Source of the DNA: Gonapodya sp. JEL0774
Taxonomy: Eukaryota > Monoblepharomycota > Monoblepharidomycetes > Monoblepharidales > Gonapodyaceae
Assembly (NCBI GenBank): GCA_027604505.1
Contig: JADIIX010000094.1
Coordinates: 1 to 64,000, forward strand
Direction of reading: 5' to 3'
Length of the DNA stretch: 64,000 nucleotides
Below are positions 57,767-64,000 of this stretch, piece by piece (within the stretch, counting starts at the first letter, position 1; the number at the start of each line of letters is the position of its first letter). Both the position numbers and the translations under genes were made by a program. The notes below the pieces were generated by a model. It was not told the origin of the DNA, made no database searches, and was given only the letters and a program-made list of their open reading frames with translations.

Positions 57767-60336
57767 TTATTGGTTGAACGTCCAACCACCCTAGAAACAA
57801 TTGGGGAGGAAGTTAGAAAAATGGGATGAACAGTAGTGGTGCAAAGGGAGCAGAAATACTAGGTGTAGTGCAGCTGCAACCCACCTGAGGTGCAGTTTGG
57901 CCGTCTGCAGAGAAGGCGAATGTCCCAGTTGTCTGATCCACCTCCGCCTCGATTCCAGTTTCCGTTTCTTCATCGCTGAAGTACTAGAAGAGATCACAAT
58001 GATGCAGGCGCACGGTAAAGGTGCAGCGACGGAAGGTCAGTGCATCCGCCAGGACTATTCTGGGCAACCCACATCTGAACGAACTAACCTTGTCAATAAT
58101 GGTATACGCCTTTTTGTAGATCTCCAAATTCTCGTGAACCTGCAAGTGATGAATTTTCTCCATCCCACCGCACTCTTCCACGTACAGCGCCATCTGATTC
58201 ACGTTCTGTGTCTGCTCTTTGTCTAGTTCGCCAACCTTAAGAATATTGTCCAACCCATCGCGCGCTACCTGAATTATTTTATTGTCACCAGAGACCAGAA
58301 GGTCACACAAGGGCTTGATGGCGCCTTGCTGAACAATGTACCGAATCTGCTCGGGCTTGGCCAAACCACCTGACGTGGCGTTGGAGACCGCCCAGCACGC
58401 CTCCTTCTTGGATTTGAAATCACCATGTTGGAGGATGTCCAGAAGGGGGGGAATGAGGTTCGCGTCGATCACGGCCTTCCATGCACAATGTGTTGGTCGC
58501 AAAAATTGGTGGAAGCAGCAAACAAATATCTCACCTGAATCTGTGTCGGGTTCCCCGCAGTAATATTCGAAATGGTCCAGCATGCCTCCTTCCTGATTCC
58601 GTCTTTCGGGCTTTGCATGAGTGCCGACAATGCCTGCAAGCTTCCACAATTAAGCATAACTTGGGTCTGGACATCATCTCCCGTGACAATGTTTCCGACC
58701 GAGCGAAGTGCTGGAGTCTGCACAGTATAGGACGGGTGACCAAGAAGGTCGACAAGGCGGCGGGAAACACCAGACTCAATGACCGCTTGAATTTTCTCGT
58801 TGGAGCCGTCTGAGAGGTATGAGATGGCCCAGCAAGAGTCGGTAAGGATTTCTTCGTCGTTGGCATAGATGAGCTTCGCGAGGACAAGCAGGGCCGGAGA
58901 AATCTAGGATGGAAATAAACAGCAACAACCAAATTTTTGAGTGGTCTGCGAGATTGCAGTGTGGACTATAATTATGTAAGAGTCCGTGGCTCTTTTTAGT
59001 CCAAATTCGGTTGGCCGATGATCCTCCTCGTTCATGAGAGAGGCGCCACTCAATTCATTGCTCCACCTACTGAAACCCATTACTAGAGTCCGTATGCTCA
59101 CCAATTGCCAGTCAGGAGGCGGGTTTTTGCCCCTGCATAGGTTGCTCAACGTCCAAGTAGCATTCCTCAACATGGAGAGCTTGCTCTGGCTCTCGTTCAA
59201 TATGTCCAACAAAGGCCTGAGCGCATTTTGCTGCAGTACTGCATCCCTGCACCGGGGTGAGTCACCAGCGATGTTACCCAAAGCCCAGACGGCCTGCTCG
59301 CGCACGTCGGGTACAGGAGAGCGCAGAAGCTCGATGAAGATTGGAACCGCGCCGGCTTCCATTACAACGAGCGTTTGTTGGGAGGAACCGGATGCAATGT
59401 TGGTGAGAGCCCAGGCAGCCTCGAACTGAGGAGGAAGGGAGGTGGATAAGGAAATTGTTAGATGAGACACAGTAGCGTGAAAATATTGGCAAACGAGGAC
59501 CTCCATCTCAGGGAATCTCAAAAACGACTTTGATGGGATCGCCACAAGGGTTTCAACAAAATGGTCTCGACATCCAAATCAGCGCAAAACGCTGAATAGA
59601 CAATACACGAATAGACAGAATGTAGCCGATCTCCATGGCAAAGACCTTAATCCACAATTTTTCCAAACCTCACCATCATATTGCCGCAGCAAGAAAGGCA
59701 AGAGCTTCATCGCCTCTTCTGCACGCTCATAACAGGACTCACCTGCAGCAATGAATTTGGGCTCCTCAAGAACTCCACAAACCTCGGAATCACTCCTGAA
59801 GCAATAACCTCCTCGATGGGCGGGTTGCGCTCCTTCGACAGAAGCTTGCGGAACTTGGCTGTGGCGGCGAGCTGGTCTTCAACGGAACCGGTGTTGACAG
59901 CGGCGACCAAAAGAGGTATCTGGTTGGAGGCCTGTCCGGAAATTGTGAGCGTACGTAAGAGGGTGATGATCACGAAGGACAGCGAGCCAGTTCCACTGAA
60001 GTACGAAGCCCAAGCGCTGTTCTAAGGACCGAGCTCGGAAACTGAGCTCAATCTTCAATATTGCTTGGCATACATTTTTGCAACCAATTTCGTCCACATT
60101 CATGCAATTTCACTCACTTGAACTGAATCCACCATCCCACCATCATCTTCTGACTCGTCCGTCGCGGATCCCGCCCACTGTGTCAGGTTCCTCCTCTTAG
60201 CCAAGCTTTCCTCTCTCTTCATCTTCCGAATCTCGACCGCGGCATCCTCCCTGCGGCGACGGAGCTGGTCAGCCTGTAAATCGCCGCGGTTTTTGTACTG
60301 AGCTTGACGATGCGCTAGGGAGCGGGGGGAGTCCAT
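57767..60336 (-). CDS. SRP1: Importin subunit alpha (karyopherin alpha, SRP1)
   Basis: Adaptor that binds classical nuclear localisation signals and importin beta. Exon 1 (60336-about 60120) carries the importin-beta-binding domain: [20 protein letters not shown], then [17 protein letters not shown]. After an intron, [20 protein letters not shown] starts the armadillo repeats, each with the conserved Trp/Asn: [107 protein letters not shown] and [20 protein letters not shown]. The C-terminus reads [20 protein letters not shown], then acidic and glycine/Gln residues ending GGWTFNQ at TAA (57767-57769). About seven exons. The NLS-binding Trp-Asn array is intact. Only one importin alpha is seen in this window; no oddities. 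Confidence 0.95.
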
Positions 60337-61911
60337 GTCTGCTGGAGGTCGAGGATGTGAGGTGCGTGCAATTGGATGAAGGCGTGGCACGCAGACAACA
60401 TTTAAGGGGTGATGCGATGGCGGGAAGTAAAGTGGTTGAAGAATAAATCAGATTGATTTGATATGGAGTTCAGAGAAGGAGCGCAGGTGGCCGGAGAACG
60501 TGGTGGTAGACAATGGACGGATTGAAAAGACAAGTGACAAATTGATTGGTGATTGATTCGGAGAGGAGCAAGGGTCCGAAGGAGAAGAACCAACACGTGA
60601 GGTGAGAATACTTCTTACTTTAACAGCCCAAAAGGTAATAAACCAATGGCCAAGATGAGCCTTCTGCCGTATCCTCCACTGTTTCTTGCCTCTACACCAA
60701 GTTTGCTGATCCGAATCAATCGGGCACCAGACCGCAAGCAAACCTTCCACCGTCCTCATAAAAAAGTGCGATGAACTCCAGAAACATAAAGACACAAGCG
60801 TTCTCCTAGTCTCCGGCTCCTTCCCTTTCTCAAGCGTTCCACACCAGTCCGACCGCACTCGAGGACGGATCCTGGGGTACGAGGATAGGGACAAGCAGGA
60901 AAGAGGCAAGTGATTCGACAGGGGAGGGTCTTTGCACTCACCGCGGAGCATTCAGAGGGGGATTTGGGCGGAGCAAAGAGACGATTGGCGGACAGTGCCC
61001 CGTGCCATGGCCAGCAGACTGTCATTTTTCTTGTGGAAGAAACGTAGGAGAACTGTCAGCCAAGCTTCAGCACAATGAAGCACACTATCATCATCTTGTT
61101 TTGTTTCGCCTTCAGTCGCGGTCACGACGGTTAACCCAATGCTCAGACTTGAAGTTTTTGCTTCACCGCACAAAGAAACTTGTATTAATAACATCTAATG
61201 AAGGGTTTATCCAGTCATGAAGTTACGTCAGTCTGGGGAGCCACTCTTCCACAGTGTCGATTTGTCCCTTTGAGCAACAACCCCCACAACATGCATCCAA
61301 CAAGAGTGTTACACGAAGTGAATACATCAGACTGCGCACTGTAGTCTCTTGGAGACACGGGAATACGAGCCTGCAGGGTCAGGTTCGTGTGAAAGTTATG
61401 TGGATCTTCCCTTCCGTATTCTTTCGATAACACGAAGAACCAAACACCACTGAATGACTGGGCACAAGAAATCAGCCCACTGCCTAATTATAATTCAAAT
61501 CACTGGTTGAATTCACATACTTGTCGGTGGTCGCTCTGATTGGGGACGCTTGCCAAGCGTAGAACGAAGTACTATTGCGCCGGAGACGCCCAATGACCCA
61601 AAACACCGATAAATTCTCCAAGTGTCGAGCACGAGGTTTGCAGTGGCGGTTGATGAGAGATCTCGGGGCCCGGTGAGGTGCCGGGCTCAAAACAGATTCG
61701 CATCTATAACAAATAAATGGATTAAGTACACGTGCAGAAAACAGGACGGTCGGCTTACGTAGAAAATTTGATGTGATTACATGAACCGATTTGGGTTGAC
61801 TTGGAAATAAACGGTGTGGGCCGGGGATGATTCCGGCCAGGAAGGAGTAACACACTGATCAGACTGGTGCAGCATTTGGCACAGTTGGGCGTGCAGCATT
61901 CCGTGGAGTTG
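60337..61911. other. Divergent intergenic stretch, no certain gene
   Basis: It lies between importin alpha (-) and Miro (+). The longest frame is on the minus strand, 60448-60951 (167 codons, with SDWCGTLEKGKEPETRR and QWRIRQKAHLGHWFITFW). It belongs to no family I know and lacks a convincing exon chain, so it is not annotated as a gene. Both promoters are expected here. Confidence 0.4.

Positions 61912-64000
<2,089 letters not shown>

Noticed and set aside
60448-60951. 167-codon minus-strand frame upstream of importin alpha
   Set aside because: No family resemblance, no exon chain and a poor start context; kept only as a note in the gap entry.

Overview
The window looks like nuclear DNA of an early-diverging fungus, most likely a chytrid. 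This is an inference from gene content: a fungal-type gene set (two Zn2Cys6 regulators, myosin II, an AEC transporter, a truncated GH38-like protein) sits beside genes usually missing from Dikarya (a six-transmembrane Kv-type K+ channel, a DONSON homologue, a UQCC6/Brawnin-like protein and a Fanzor RNA-guided nuclease). Genes are intron-rich. Introns are GT-AG and mostly 40-100 nt, with several apparently of only 34-40 nt.

Layout. 1-133: 3' end of translation elongation factor 1-alpha. 679-4732: tandem pair of paralogous single-pass membrane proteins with a cysteine-rich ectodomain and a cytoplasmic SH3 domain. 4853-9351 (-): large unrecognised gene. 9942-11522 (-): Kv-type channel. 11765-13644: vWA protein. 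13926-16802 (-): pescadillo/NOP7. 17735-20686: Zn2Cys6 regulator, paralogous to the one at 37085-40064. 21229-23486: AEC-family transporter. 24129-25507: RPS14. 25937-34226: conventional (class II) myosin heavy chain. 34563-34951 (-) and 35145-35561 (+): a UQCC6-like complex III factor and PET100 (complex IV), divergently transcribed from a 193-bp gap. 40248-43579 (-): DONSON homologue.

44-55 kb is an accessory, mobile-element-like island. It holds a multi-exon Fanzor gene (44150-48609, -), a decayed gag-like CCHC fragment (about 48888-49658, +), a large unknown acidic-tailed protein (50041-53730, -) and a small helix-turn-helix protein (54119-54988, +). The Fanzor keeps the RuvC motifs and terminal zinc finger of the eukaryotic TnpB family and is the main find of the window. 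An inverted repeat and a thrice-occurring 9-mer just downstream of its stop are candidates for its guide-RNA or element-end region.

55211-56653: 3'-truncated GH38-like (DUF5054-type) gene, then tRNA-Leu(UAA) at 56773-56853. 57767-60336 (-): importin alpha. 61912-64000: 5' part of the mitochondrial GTPase Miro/GEM1.

Functions are mostly housekeeping: ribosome (RPS14, NOP7), translation, nuclear import, cytokinesis, replication (DONSON), and mitochondrial assembly and motility (UQCC6, PET100, Miro). The accessory load is concentrated in the 44-56 kb island. Exon junctions were deduced by eye from splice signals, reading frame and comparison of paralogues, and have not been confirmed by transcripts.
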